DNA of 64,000 nucleotides from Capilliphycus robustus (GCF_034932365.1 NZ_JAYGHR010000063.1:62001-126000); one strand, 5' to 3'; positions 15,992 to 27,098 are shown, counted from the stretch's first letter. Notes: generated by a model from the sequence alone, not told the origin. Translations and numbers: made by a program.

Positions 15992-18900
15992 TTATATTTC
16001 CATTTCTTTTCGATTTCCTTTTTGAATAGAATCTGATTGTGAAAATTGCTGAAGGGTCATTTGCATCGTAGAAATTCGTTCTGCTAAACTATAAACAGTC
16101 GGTTTTTCAAACAAGGTTCGCAAAGGGATATCCATTTTAAAGGCTTCACGCAAGCGAGAATTTACCCGAGTTGCGAGTAATGAATGTCCTCCGAGTTCAA
16201 AGAAGTTATCGTAAATTCCGATTTTTTCAAGTTTTAAGACTTCTTGCCAAATGATAACGATTTTTTCTTCTATTGGGTTTTGCGGTGCAACGTAAACTGA
16301 TGTTTTTTGATTGATGTTTTCTAGTTTAGGGAGTGACTGTTGATCGAGTTTTCCACTGGGAGTTAAAGGAAATTTATCTAAGGTGATAAAATGACTAGGA
16401 ATCATGTAGTCAGGTAGCTTTTCTGCTAAAAAATCCTGTAGTTTTTGATTAAACTGTTCAAGTGTACTGAGTGGTTCTTGAAGAATAATGTAAGCTACAA
16501 TATATTGATCATTTAAGTGATAATTCTGAGCGATTACTCGACAAGCTTTAATGTCTGGGTGTAGGTTTAATACCGTTTCTATTTCTCCCAGTTCAATTCT
16601 CAATCCCCGAATTTTAACTTGATAATCGAGTCGTCCTAAATATTCTATATTTCCATCAGCAAGATATCGCACTAAATCCCCTGTTTTGTATAAACTATCT
16701 GATATTTTTTGAGAATTAAATGGATTAGGAATAAATTTTTCAGCCGTTAATTCTGGACGGTTATAATAGCCTCTCGCTAGTCCAACACCGCCAATATGCA
16801 ATTCTCCGGGTACGCCTATAGGGACAGGTTGTAGATGAGAATCAAGGATATATATTTGAGTATTTGCAATGGGATAACCAATGGGAACAGTTGATAGTTT
16901 GCTATCACGAATACACGTCCAAGCGGTGACATCAATGGCGGCTTCTGTAGGGCCATAAAGATTATGTAATTCGGCATCAAAGTGTTTAAAGAAGAGGTTC
17001 TGAAGTTCAAGGGTTAAAGCTTCCCCGCTACAGAAAACTTGCTGGATTGATTTACACTGTTTTAAGTCTTTTTCCTCTAAGAAAGCTTGCAGCATTGACG
17101 GAACAAAATGCAGGGTTGTAATTTGTTTATCAATAATTGATTTTACTAAATAATGACTATCTTTGTGACCTTCGGGTTTAGCCATGACTAAACAAGCACC
17201 ATTCAGCAAGGGCCAAAAGAACTCCCAAACGGAGACATCAAAGCTAAATGGTGTTTTTTGTAAAATGCGATCGCCGGGAGTTAATTGATATGTATTTTGC
17301 ATCCAAAATAAACGATTACATAATCCTTGATGGGTGTTAATAACTCCTTTGGGTTGACCTGTTGAACCGGAAGTATAAATCACATAAATACTATTTTGAG
17401 GTGTGGTGTTAGTTATCGGGTTCAAGGATGGCTGTTCACTGATTTTATCCTGTAAAGTATTATCTAAAGTAATGATTTCCGCTTTTGTATGGGAGATTTT
17501 ATCTAATAAATGAGACGAGATTAAAACGGTAGAAACTTTAGCATCTTTTAAGACAAACTCTAGTCTGTCTTGGGGATAAGATGGATCGAGAGGAACATAA
17601 GCACCTCCGGCTTTGAGAATTGCCAAAATTGCGATTAACATTTCTGGGGAACGTTCAACACAAACCCCAACGAAAGATTCTGATGTAATTCCAAGATTTT
17701 GTAAATAATGGGCGAGTTGATTAGATTGATAATTTAAGGTATGATAAGTTAAATATTGGTTTTCAACAACAATTGCGATCGCATCGGGGTTTTGTTCAAC
17801 TTGGGCTTGAAATAATTCATGTATACATTGAGTTTCAGGATAGTCAACTTGAGTGTTATTCCAGTCAATCAATAGCTGTTGTTTTTCAGTTGTAGTTAAA
17901 AAGTTAAATTCTCCCAAGCGTTGTTCAGGATGAGTGATTATTTCTTGGAGTAAGATGCTAAAATGTTCTAAAAATTGGTTAATTGTTGTAGGTTCAAATA
18001 GATGACAAGAATATTTTACTTTTATTGAAAGTTCAGAACCCAGTCCAACTAATATTGTTAGTGGAAAGTTTGTCCATTCAACTGAATCGACATTCTGAAT
18101 GTTTAGAGTTTTATCTTGTTGTATTAAAGTTTTATCGATTGGATAATTTTCAAAAACTAAAATTGTTTTAAACAGAGGTAAGCCAGCAGGAATATCACTC
18201 CATTTCTGAATTTCTAATAAAGATGTGTATTCATATTGTAAAGCTTCAGACTGTTGGTTTTGTAATTGGTTTAACCAGGAAATTAAAACCGCTTGACCGG
18301 GAACTTTGATTCTAACAGGTAGAGTATTAATGAATAACCCAACCATTGATTCTACTCCGGTTAACGCAACCGGACGACCAGAAGAAGTTGCGCCAAAGAG
18401 AATATCTTCCTCACCGCTATAACGACTCAAAAGTATTGCAAAAGCACCTTGAATAATGGTGTTTAAAGTTAGCTTATTTTTTTGAACAAATAATTGTAAT
18501 GCTGATGTTGTAGGTTTAGAGAGTTTAACCTGTTGTTCTTCTGGTTGGTTTGTGTGAGAAATAGAGTTTAAATTTTTCTCGATTCTTAAAGATGTCGGAG
18601 TTGTAAACCCTTTTAATTGTTCTTTCCAGAATTTATGAGCGGTTGATAAATCTTGTTGAGACAACCAAGCAATATATTCGCCATAGGGAGGAGATTTGGG
18701 TAGAGAAAACGATTGTTCTTCTAATAATGATATATAAATGTTCAAGACTTCTTTAATCACTAATCCTGCTGACCAACCATCCAGAATTAAATGATGTTGA
18801 GTCCAAATTAGTTTATAGATATTATCAGTCAGTTGAATTAAATTTAGTCTAATTAGAGGAGGTTTTTTCAGATTAAAGTTGTGTTGGCGATCTGTTTTTA

Positions 18901-19225
18901 GGAAGTTTTCTAAGAGTTGTTGCTGTTCATCGGCTGATAAATTTCGCCAATCTTGTTGATACAAAGGTAAGTTAACCTGACGATAAATGACTTGAAAAGG
19001 TTGTTCTCGACGTTCCCAATGAAAAGATGCTCGTAGGCTTTGATGTCTGGTAATAACCTGTTCCCAAGCTTGTTTAAAGAGTTCAATTTTTAATAAACCT
19101 GTGAGAGTGAGACAAACTTGAGGAATGTATTCACCGGAATCTGGAGAAAGTAGGGTGTGAAATAGAATCCCCTGCTGCATCGGGGAAAGGGGATAAATAT
19201 CTTCAATATTTTTATTTTGATTCAT
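15992..19225 (-). CDS. NRPS module C-A(Ser)-PCP, last gene of the assembly line
   Basis: One elongation module of 1077 aa. The C domain (about 5-440) has HHLILDG at 144-150 and an N-terminus (IEDIYPLSPMQQG) of the type found after epimerising modules, matching the E domain that ends the preceding gene. The A domain (about 460-960) carries YTSGSTGQPKG; the pocket residues read DVWHFSLID plus Lys, the serine code. The PCP has GGHSL with the phosphopantetheine Ser at about 1015. The protein ends in a 25-residue polar tail, with no thioesterase, reductase or terminal C domain, although this is the last gene on the strand. So it should load L-Ser and join it to a D-Ala-ending chain; how the chain leaves is not visible. 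Confidence 0.93.
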   Translation of the reverse strand: MNQNKNIEDIYPLSPMQQGILFHTLLSPDSGEYIPQVCLTLTGLLKIELFKQAWEQVITRHQSLRASFHWERREQPFQVIYRQVNLPLYQQDWRNLSADEQQQLLENFLKTDRQHNFNLKKPPLIRLNLIQLTDNIYKLIWTQHHLILDGWSAGLVIKEVLNIYISLLEEQSFSLPKSPPYGEYIAWLSQQDLSTAHKFWKEQLKGFTTPTSLRIEKNLNSISHTNQPEEQQVKLSKPTTSALQLFVQKNKLTLNTIIQGAFAILLSRYSGEEDILFGATSSGRPVALTGVESMVGLFINTLPVRIKVPGQAVLISWLNQLQNQQSEALQYEYTSLLEIQKWSDIPAGLPLFKTILVFENYPIDKTLIQQDKTLNIQNVDSVEWTNFPLTILVGLGSELSIKVKYSCHLFEPTTINQFLEHFSILLQEIITHPEQRLGEFNFLTTTEKQQLLIDWNNTQVDYPETQCIHELFQAQVEQNPDAIAIVVENQYLTYHTLNYQSNQLAHYLQNLGITSESFVGVCVERSPEMLIAILAILKAGGAYVPLDPSYPQDRLEFVLKDAKVSTVLISSHLLDKISHTKAEIITLDNTLQDKISEQPSLNPITNTTPQNSIYVIYTSGSTGQPKGVINTHQGLCNRLFWMQNTYQLTPGDRILQKTPFSFDVSVWEFFWPLLNGACLVMAKPEGHKDSHYLVKSIIDKQITTLHFVPSMLQAFLEEKDLKQCKSIQQVFCSGEALTLELQNLFFKHFDAELHNLYGPTEAAIDVTAWTCIRDSKLSTVPIGYPIANTQIYILDSHLQPVPIGVPGELHIGGVGLARGYYNRPELTAEKFIPNPFNSQKISDSLYKTGDLVRYLADGNIEYLGRLDYQVKIRGLRIELGEIETVLNLHPDIKACRVIAQNYHLNDQYIVAYIILQEPLSTLEQFNQKLQDFLAEKLPDYMIPSHFITLDKFPLTPSGKLDQQSLPKLENINQKTSVYVAPQNPIEEKIVIIWQEVLKLEKIGIYDNFFELGGHSLLATRVNSRLREAFKMDIPLRTLFEKPTVYSLAERISTMQMTLQQFSQSDSIQKGNRKEMEI

Positions 19226-19274
19226 TTTAATTAGGGTTACTAAAGATGATTGAGAGAGTTGTGTAAATCAAGCT

Positions 19275-22200
19275 TTATAAATCTGTTAAAAGTTCATCGA
19301 GTTCATCTTGACTAAAATCCATTTGTGGAAAATCAGACGGTGTGTAACCTCCTGTTTCTGAGTAGAGACAGTGATTAATTAATTGTCGCAAATTATTTAA
19401 GAAGTTTTCCCCGAGAGTTTCAATTGTTGTTGAACGATGAATGGCTTGGCTATAAGTCCAATTAAATCGCATTTGACCTCTAGAAACAATACTATCAATT
19501 TCAATTAAACAGTTTCGATTATTTCTAGGACTCCGAGCAATTCCAGTAGATTCATTAGCAGGATAAAACAGAGAATTAGAGGGGAAAACTTGATCAACTT
19601 GTCCTAAGTAATTAAAGCGAATTTCTGCATTTTTATGTTTTATTAGATGACTCTGAGGCGTGAGATAACGTAACAAACCATAACCGATTCCTCTCTTGGG
19701 AATTTGACGAAGTTGTTCTTTAATGAACTTGATATTATCATCAGGATTATCACTATTTTCTAAATCTAATAAGACAGGAAATAAAGCAGTAAACCAACCG
19801 ACTGTCCGAGATAAGTCAACCTGATCAAAAAGTTCTTCTCGTCCGTGTCCTTCGAGTTCAATGAGTAGTTTTCGTTGTCCTGTCCATTGATAAAAGGCTT
19901 GAACTAAAGCTGTTAGTAAAATATCGTTAATTTGTGTTTGATAGACAGTTGGAACTTGATGAATGAGAGACTGAGTTTCTTCTGAACTTAATGTTACTGA
20001 AATTGTTTTAGCTTCAGCCATTGTATTATTTTCAGTTAGACAGTCAACCGGAATGTTTACAATTTCAGACTGAGATAAATTCTGCCAATATTCAAGTTCG
20101 GTTTGAAGTTCTGTTGAGTTTGCATATTCTTTTAGATGGTCTGACCAGTGTTTAAAGGAGGTTGTTTTTGCTGGAAGTTTAAATGTTTGACTTTGAGAAC
20201 TTGTTTGGAGAAGTTTCTGAAGATCTTCTAATAAAATTCGCCAGGAAATCCCGTCAATGATTAAGTGATGAATAATAATCAATAAACGGCTTGTTTGACT
20301 GCAACCTAAGTCAAAGCAGGCGACTCGAACTAGAGGTGGCTGAGAGAGGTTGAAGCTACCTTGAAGCTGTGTTGCAGTTGTAGAAATTGCTTGTTCTTGA
20401 TTTTTTTTAGGTTGTTCTGATAAGTCTATTTTAAGAATCGAGAAGTCTATATTATGATCGGAATTAAACTGTTGCCAAATAGATTGATTTTTCTCAAAAT
20501 ATAAACGTAGTGCATCATGGTGTTTGAGTAAGGTTTTAAACGCCATTTCCAATTTATTAAAGCTAATGTTTGATTGAACCTCTAATAAAATAGACTGATT
20601 CCAATGATGAGGTTCGATTAAATTTTGCTCAAAAAACCAGTGTTGAATGGGGGTAAGGGAGAGAGAGCCTGTAATGATACCTTGTTCAGCTTTTCTGGCT
20701 GTTATTTCTTCTGCTATGGCGGCTAAATCTGCCAGAGTTTGATATTTAAAAATAGACTTAGGTGTGATCTTTAAACCTGCTTGATTGGCTTGAGAAACGA
20801 CTTGAATTGCTAGAATAGAATCACCCCCCAATTCAAAGAAGTTATCGTTAATACTAATTTTCTCAACCCTAAGAATCTGACTCCAAATTTTAGCGAGTTG
20901 CTTTTCCTTTGTAGTTCGAGGTTCAGTATAATTTTGCTGTCTTTCTATCGGCTGATTTTCTCGGGCTGGTAGTGCTTTACGGTCAATTTTCCCATTCGGT
21001 GTTAGAGGTAAGCTTTCTAATACTATAAACACCGCAGGAATCATATAATCAGGTAACTTATCTTTCAGAAAATGACGTAATTCGTTTTGCAGTTCATAAG
21101 CTAAATTTTCATCTTTTGACTTGGGGATAATGTAAGCAATTAAACGCTTATTTTTAGCTTTATCTTCCCAAGCACTCACAACGGCTTGAGCAACATGAGA
21201 ATGTTTAACTAAAATCGCCTCAACTTCTCCGAGTTCAATACGGAATCCTCGAATTTTAACTTGGTTATCTAACCGACCTAAATATTCAATATTTCCATCG
21301 GGTAAATATTTAACTAAATCTCCTGTTTTATAAAGACGATTATTTTTTTGATTTTGTTTTGTAAATGGATTAGGAATAAATTTCTCTGCTGTCAGTTCAG
21401 GACGATTGAGATATTCTCTCGCCAAACCTGATCCTCCGATATATAATTCACCGGGAACACCGACCGGAACAGGTTGCAAATAACGGTCTAAAATATAGAC
21501 TTGAGTATTAGCGATTGGACGACCAATTGAAGGCTGTTTATGACTTCCTGGTTCAGTTAATACAAAGGTTGAATAGGTGGTATCTTCTGAAGGGCCGTAA
21601 AGGTTAAAAACCTGCTGAATCTGTTGTTGATAAAGTTGCTGAACCAAGGTATTAGATAATGCTTCACCTGCTAAATTGACGGTTTTTACACCGTTGGGAA
21701 TACCGTTAATTCTAAGTAGTTCGGTCGCGGCAGAGGGGACTGTATTAATCAGGGTCACTTCTTCAGAATGAGGTAAGGAGGGTAACTCTAAAGCATTTTC
21801 ACCCAAAATTATTTTTCCTCCGACACTTAGCGGTAAAAACAACTCAAATATTGAGAGATCAAAACAGATAGAAGTTGAAGCAAAAACGCCTGAAAGTTGT
21901 TCTTTTGTAAAGACAGTTTTCGCCCATTCTATGAGGAAAATTGGACTAGAATGATTGATTGCAACGCCTTTTGGTTTACCTGTTGAACCAGATGTATAGA
22001 TAACATAAGCCAAATTTTCAGGAATAACTTCATGGAACGGATTTGTTTGATTTTCTAAAGCTATTTTTTCCCTATCTCTATCTAAATTAACAATAGCTTT
22101 GAGAGAAGAACTAAAATCTAAAAATTCTGTATTTTGAGTGATTAAAACGGCTATTTTAGCATCTTCCAACATGAAAGTTAATCGTTCTGTTGGATAGGTT

Positions 22201-25200
22201 GGGTCAAGGGGAACATAGGCACCTCCTGCCTTGAGAGTGGCTAACATTGCCACAACCATTTCAATTGAACGTTTAACACAAATTCCCACTCTAACTTCAG
22301 GTTGAACTCCTAATTTTTGTAAGTAATAAGCGAGTTGATTGGCTCGATGATTTAACTGTTGATAAGTTAACTGTTGATTCTCAAAAATTAACGCCGTTGC
22401 ATGAGGTGTTTTCTCGGTTTGGGTTTCAAATAAATGATGTAAACAAACAGGTTTAACTTCTAATTCAGTCTGATTCCATTCCTGTAGTATTTTTTGCTGT
22501 TCAGTTTTTGGGAGAAGCGGCAAGTTAGATAACTTTTGTTTGGGTTCATCGATAATTCCTGACATTAAGGTTTGAAAATTTTCTATTAAACGTTGAATCG
22601 TTTCTGCTTTAAATAAATCGGTATTATACTCAAACTTACCCACTAATCCTTCAACAGTTTCAGCCATATATAATGTTAAGTCAAATTTTGCTGTCTTATT
22701 TTCACTCTCAATTAAATGCCAATTTAAACCTGATAATTTAATCGGCTGTATTGTTGCATTTTGCCAGACAAACATCACCTGAAATAGAGGAGTATAGCTT
22801 AAATCTCGCTGCGGTTGGACTGCTTCTACTAACTGTTCAAAGGGTAAGTCTTGATGAGCATAAGCCTCTAACGCTACTTCTCTAACCTGCTGTAATAACT
22901 CCTCAAAGGTGAGATTTCCAGTTAAACGTGTTCGTAGGGCTAATGTGTTAGCAAAAAATCCAATTAAGCTTTCGGTTTCTGTTGAATTTCGATTAGCAAT
23001 CGGAGAACCTACAACAATATTTTTACTTGCTGTATAGCGATATAAGAAAGTATTAAAGATTGCTAATAAGGTCATAAATAATGTACAACATGACTGCTGA
23101 CTTAAAGTTTTAATTGCTTGAGATTGTTCGAGAGAAAGTTGAAAGGTTTCTGTGGCACCTCGAAAGCTTTGAACCGCCGGACGTGTGTAATCAGTTGGCA
23201 ATTCTAAAACCGTCGGTATTCCCTCTAGCTGTTGTCGCCAGTAACCCAATTGATTCTCTAATAATTCTCCTTGCAAATATTGTCGTTGCCAAGCCGCAAA
23301 ATCTACATATTGAATGGGTAATGGTGGAAGTTGTGAAGGTTGATTTTGAGAGAGATTTTCATATAATTTAGCGACTTCTCGTATTAAAATTATCACCGAT
23401 TGTTCATCTGAAATAATATGATGCAACGTCATTAAAATAACGTGATTTATTTCCGAAATGTTTATTACTTTAACTCTTAGTAATGGACTAATATTGAGGT
23501 GAAAAGGATACTGTGCTTCTTGTTGAATTAATTGTTTAATATAACCTTCTTGCTGTGAGCTTGGAACTTCACTAATATCAATAAGAGGAAGATTGAATTG
23601 AGTTGAAGGTGAAATCACTATCTGGGGTTTTCCTTCAATAGTTATAAAACTTGTTCTGAGGACTTCGTGACGATGAATTATTGTGTTAAAACTTTGTTCA
23701 AGTATCCCAATATTCAGTTTTCCTTTTATTCGGACTGCTCCCGGAATATTATAATAAGGACTATCGGGTTCGAGTTGAGCTAAAAACCATTGTCGTTGTT
23801 GAGCGAAAGATAAGGGTAAGTTTTCTTGTCTATTTATGCCTTGAAGTGCTTTAATTTTAAGTGGAGAATGAGTTTTTTGAGTCGTTAATATTGCTTCTGC
23901 TAACCCCGATATTGTTGGCATTTCAAATAGACGACGCAAGGGTAAATCAATCTTGAAAATTTCACGAATTTGCGAGATAACGCTAGTTGCTAATAACGAA
24001 TGTCCGCCAAGTTCAAAGAAGTTATCTTTTCTACCAATCTGCTTTAAATTTAGGATTTTTCCCCATATTCCTGATAATATTTCCTCAGTAGGTGTTTGGG
24101 GTATTTCGTGAATATCTGATAAGTTTGTGACTTGTTCTTTAACACTTAGAAGCGCACGTCTATCAATCTTACCATTGGGAGTTAAAGGAAAAGTATCTAA
24201 CATGATAAAAGCAGAAGGTATCATGTAACTAGGTAACTTTTTGGCTAATAATTCTCGCAGCATTGTAACATTTAACTCGGACTGATGAGTAGAGACAATA
24301 TAAGCAATGAGACGCTTTTCTTGAGCTTGTGAATTGACTACAACCACAGCCTGTTGAACTTGTGGATGTTGTTTTAATATTGCTTCTATTTCTCCTAATT
24401 CTATTCTAAAACCTCGCAGTTTTACTTGAGAGTCTAGGCGTCCTAAATATTCAACATTTCCATCACTCAGATATCGTGCTAAATCTCCCGTTTTATACAG
24501 GCGTTCAGAAGTATTTTTAAAGGGATTGGGTAAAAAACGTTCTGCGGTTAAATCGGCTCGATTAAAGTAGCCTCTAGCGACTCCAACTCCTCCGATATAT
24601 AACTCTCCGGGTACTGCTATCGGAACGGGTTGTAGATTTTTATCGAGAATATAAAACTCAGTATTAGCAAGAGGGCGACCAATAAGAACGGTTAAATTTT
24701 TATCTAAATTTTCTTGATTTTTAACTTGATAAATTGATGACCAAATTGTAGTTTCAGTTGGCCCGTAAAGGTTAAAGAGTTGTTGAGAATTTTGGGTGAG
24801 TTTTTGAGCTAATTTAGGGTCTAATGCTTCTCCTCCACTGAGAATTTTTAGGTTGTGTTTTCCTGTCCATCCACCTAGTATTAACATTTGCCAGGTGGCG
24901 GGTGTGGCTTGCATCATTGTAATATTAAATTGGTTGATTTGCTGTTGCAGTTTTTCGCTATCTTTTATCGTTTGTTGACTTGCAATAATCACACGCGCCC
25001 CAACCATTAAGGGCAAATAAAGTTCTAAGGCTGCGATGTCAAAGGAAAGGCTAGTAACAGATAATAAAATATCTGATGGGGTACTGTTCAAAGTTTTATT
25101 TATTCCTAATAGAAAGTTACTCAAAGCGCGATGAGAAATTTGTACGCCTTTGGGTTGACCTGTTGAACCGGAAGTGTAGATAATATAAGCGAGGTTTTCA

Positions 25201-27098
25201 AGTGCAATATCAAAAGAAAGATTGTAGGATTTTTGTTGAGTAATAATTGATAAATGTTCTTCTAATTTGAGAATATTTTGAACTGAAAATTGTAAATCAT
25301 TGAGGGATGTTTGAGTAATAATGAGTGAGATTTGAGCGTTATTGATAATGTAATTGAGACGCTCTGGAGGATAGGCAGGGTCAAGGGGAATATATGTAGC
25401 TCCGACTTTTAGAACAGCTAATAAAGCGATAACCATTTCACAGGAACGCTCTAAACAAATACCGACGGTTTGTTCAGGTTGAACGCCTTGTTTTTGTAGG
25501 TGGTGAGCGAGTTTGTTTGCAGTTGTATTGAGTTGCTGATAACTGAGTTGTTGATGTGAGTCAACAATAGCAACAGCATCCGGTGTTTGTTGGGCTTGGG
25601 TTTCAAAGAGTTGATGAATACAGGCGAGGTTTTTAAATGGTGTTTGAGTTTTATTCCATTTGACTAAGAGTTGATTTTTTTCTGTTTCTGTTAACAAGCA
25701 AAGTTCGTATAATTTTTGATTAGAATTAGTAAGAATTTGTTCTAACAAGGTTTGGAAGTGAACAATTATTCTGCTAATTGTTTCAGCTTTAAATAAATCT
25801 GTATTATATTCAAATACTCCCATGAGTCCCGATGGTTTTTCATACATATCCAAGCTCAAATCAAATCGAGCTGTTTTATTTTCTGGATTAATATAATTAA
25901 AAGTTAAGTTCGTGAGTTGAACAGTTTTTGTTGGAGTATTGTGAAGAATAAACATCACTTGAAAGAGAGGATTGTGGCTTAAGTTGCGTTGAGGCTGCAA
26001 TTCTTCTACTAAGTATTCAAAGGGTAAATCTTGATGAGCATAAGCCCCTAGAGTGACTTCGCGTACCTGTTTGATAAAATCTCTAAAGCTGGGATTTCCA
26101 GATAGGTTTGTTCTAAAGACTAAATTATTAACAAATAAACCAATAAGATTTTCAATTTCTGGGCGATTACGATTAGCAACCGTTGAACCAACTATAATAT
26201 CTTCTTGCTGAGTATAGCGATAAAGTAATGTTTTTAAAGCTGCCAGTAACAACATAAATAAGGTTACATCTTCCTGACGAGCAAGAACTTTTAAAGATTC
26301 ATAAAGTTGAGAAGATAGAGAAAAAGATTGTGTTTCTCCTCGATAAGTTTGTACCACAGGTCGCGGATAATCTGTGGGTAATTGGAGAATTGGTGGATTA
26401 TTTTTTAGTTGCTGTTTCCAGTAACTAAGTTGAGCAGAACGAGCTTCACTTTGTAGCCATTTCTGTTGCCAAACAGCATAGTCTACATATTGGATATTGA
26501 GTTCAGGTAAAGATGAATTTTTGTCTTGATAGAAGGCTTGATAAATTGCTGCTAATTCTTGAATCAGTACCCGCATTGACCAGTAATCAGAAATAATATG
26601 ATGCAGGGTAAACAGCAGTATATATTCATCGGTTGAAAGCTTTAATAATTTGGCTCGTAATAAAGGAATTTGAGTTAAATTAAAGGGCTGTGATGCTTCT
26701 TGTTGAATCTGCTTTTTAACTTCAATATCACGTTGAGTCTGAGAAAATTCTTGAAAATCAATCACGGGAACATTGAGACTCAATACTGGATAAAGACTCT
26801 GAACTATCTCCCCTTTAATTTCTAGAAAGCTTGTTCGTAATATTTCATGTCGTTTAATAATTTCATTAATACTTTTTTCTAAAGTATTAATATGAAGTGA
26901 ACCCTTTAAATGTAAAGCAGCAGGAAGATTATAAACTGAACTTCCAGGCTGTAGTTTATCAAGAAACCAGAGTCGTTTTTGAGCAAATGAAAGCGGGAAG
27001 ACTTGAGGCTTGTCAGCCTTTTTCTGCATCAGTTGTTTGAGGAGTTCTCGCTTTTGTTCTGGTGTAAGTTTAGAAAGGTTAGATGGTGTTTGGTTCAT
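19275..27098 (-). CDS. NRPS C-A(Gly)-PCP-C-A(Ala)-PCP-E
   Basis: Two modules and an epimerase in 2607 aa. The first A domain reads DILQLGLIW plus Lys (glycine) and the second DLFNNALTY plus Lys (alanine, the code of the McyA alanine module as I recall it). PCP serines lie near 1032 (GGHSL) and 2092 (GGDSI, the form usual before E domains). The final 450 residues are an E domain with HHLIIDG, EGHGRE and TVGWFT, so the product leaves as D-Ala. Both C domains depart from HHxxxDG: HHIISDY at 166-172 and HHIISDE in the second. The ATG overlaps the previous stop by four bases and has GGAGG upstream, so translation is coupled. The Gly A domain is almost the same in DNA as that of the gene at 39061-42324. 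Confidence 0.93.
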   Translation of the reverse strand: MNQTPSNLSKLTPEQKRELLKQLMQKKADKPQVFPLSFAQKRLWFLDKLQPGSSVYNLPAALHLKGSLHINTLEKSINEIIKRHEILRTSFLEIKGEIVQSLYPVLSLNVPVIDFQEFSQTQRDIEVKKQIQQEASQPFNLTQIPLLRAKLLKLSTDEYILLFTLHHIISDYWSMRVLIQELAAIYQAFYQDKNSSLPELNIQYVDYAVWQQKWLQSEARSAQLSYWKQQLKNNPPILQLPTDYPRPVVQTYRGETQSFSLSSQLYESLKVLARQEDVTLFMLLLAALKTLLYRYTQQEDIIVGSTVANRNRPEIENLIGLFVNNLVFRTNLSGNPSFRDFIKQVREVTLGAYAHQDLPFEYLVEELQPQRNLSHNPLFQVMFILHNTPTKTVQLTNLTFNYINPENKTARFDLSLDMYEKPSGLMGVFEYNTDLFKAETISRIIVHFQTLLEQILTNSNQKLYELCLLTETEKNQLLVKWNKTQTPFKNLACIHQLFETQAQQTPDAVAIVDSHQQLSYQQLNTTANKLAHHLQKQGVQPEQTVGICLERSCEMVIALLAVLKVGATYIPLDPAYPPERLNYIINNAQISLIITQTSLNDLQFSVQNILKLEEHLSIITQQKSYNLSFDIALENLAYIIYTSGSTGQPKGVQISHRALSNFLLGINKTLNSTPSDILLSVTSLSFDIAALELYLPLMVGARVIIASQQTIKDSEKLQQQINQFNITMMQATPATWQMLILGGWTGKHNLKILSGGEALDPKLAQKLTQNSQQLFNLYGPTETTIWSSIYQVKNQENLDKNLTVLIGRPLANTEFYILDKNLQPVPIAVPGELYIGGVGVARGYFNRADLTAERFLPNPFKNTSERLYKTGDLARYLSDGNVEYLGRLDSQVKLRGFRIELGEIEAILKQHPQVQQAVVVVNSQAQEKRLIAYIVSTHQSELNVTMLRELLAKKLPSYMIPSAFIMLDTFPLTPNGKIDRRALLSVKEQVTNLSDIHEIPQTPTEEILSGIWGKILNLKQIGRKDNFFELGGHSLLATSVISQIREIFKIDLPLRRLFEMPTISGLAEAILTTQKTHSPLKIKALQGINRQENLPLSFAQQRQWFLAQLEPDSPYYNIPGAVRIKGKLNIGILEQSFNTIIHRHEVLRTSFITIEGKPQIVISPSTQFNLPLIDISEVPSSQQEGYIKQLIQQEAQYPFHLNISPLLRVKVINISEINHVILMTLHHIISDEQSVIILIREVAKLYENLSQNQPSQLPPLPIQYVDFAAWQRQYLQGELLENQLGYWRQQLEGIPTVLELPTDYTRPAVQSFRGATETFQLSLEQSQAIKTLSQQSCCTLFMTLLAIFNTFLYRYTASKNIVVGSPIANRNSTETESLIGFFANTLALRTRLTGNLTFEELLQQVREVALEAYAHQDLPFEQLVEAVQPQRDLSYTPLFQVMFVWQNATIQPIKLSGLNWHLIESENKTAKFDLTLYMAETVEGLVGKFEYNTDLFKAETIQRLIENFQTLMSGIIDEPKQKLSNLPLLPKTEQQKILQEWNQTELEVKPVCLHHLFETQTEKTPHATALIFENQQLTYQQLNHRANQLAYYLQKLGVQPEVRVGICVKRSIEMVVAMLATLKAGGAYVPLDPTYPTERLTFMLEDAKIAVLITQNTEFLDFSSSLKAIVNLDRDREKIALENQTNPFHEVIPENLAYVIYTSGSTGKPKGVAINHSSPIFLIEWAKTVFTKEQLSGVFASTSICFDLSIFELFLPLSVGGKIILGENALELPSLPHSEEVTLINTVPSAATELLRINGIPNGVKTVNLAGEALSNTLVQQLYQQQIQQVFNLYGPSEDTTYSTFVLTEPGSHKQPSIGRPIANTQVYILDRYLQPVPVGVPGELYIGGSGLAREYLNRPELTAEKFIPNPFTKQNQKNNRLYKTGDLVKYLPDGNIEYLGRLDNQVKIRGFRIELGEVEAILVKHSHVAQAVVSAWEDKAKNKRLIAYIIPKSKDENLAYELQNELRHFLKDKLPDYMIPAVFIVLESLPLTPNGKIDRKALPARENQPIERQQNYTEPRTTKEKQLAKIWSQILRVEKISINDNFFELGGDSILAIQVVSQANQAGLKITPKSIFKYQTLADLAAIAEEITARKAEQGIITGSLSLTPIQHWFFEQNLIEPHHWNQSILLEVQSNISFNKLEMAFKTLLKHHDALRLYFEKNQSIWQQFNSDHNIDFSILKIDLSEQPKKNQEQAISTTATQLQGSFNLSQPPLVRVACFDLGCSQTSRLLIIIHHLIIDGISWRILLEDLQKLLQTSSQSQTFKLPAKTTSFKHWSDHLKEYANSTELQTELEYWQNLSQSEIVNIPVDCLTENNTMAEAKTISVTLSSEETQSLIHQVPTVYQTQINDILLTALVQAFYQWTGQRKLLIELEGHGREELFDQVDLSRTVGWFTALFPVLLDLENSDNPDDNIKFIKEQLRQIPKRGIGYGLLRYLTPQSHLIKHKNAEIRFNYLGQVDQVFPSNSLFYPANESTGIARSPRNNRNCLIEIDSIVSRGQMRFNWTYSQAIHRSTTIETLGENFLNNLRQLINHCLYSETGGYTPSDFPQMDFSQDELDELLTDL

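Noticed and set aside
15992..27098. Possible microcystin (mcyA-like) synthetase because of the Ser and Ala pocket codes
   Set aside because: Order and domains differ: no N-methyltransferase in the Ser module, no Adda-type aminotransferase PKS, and a thiazole module and several Gly modules are present.
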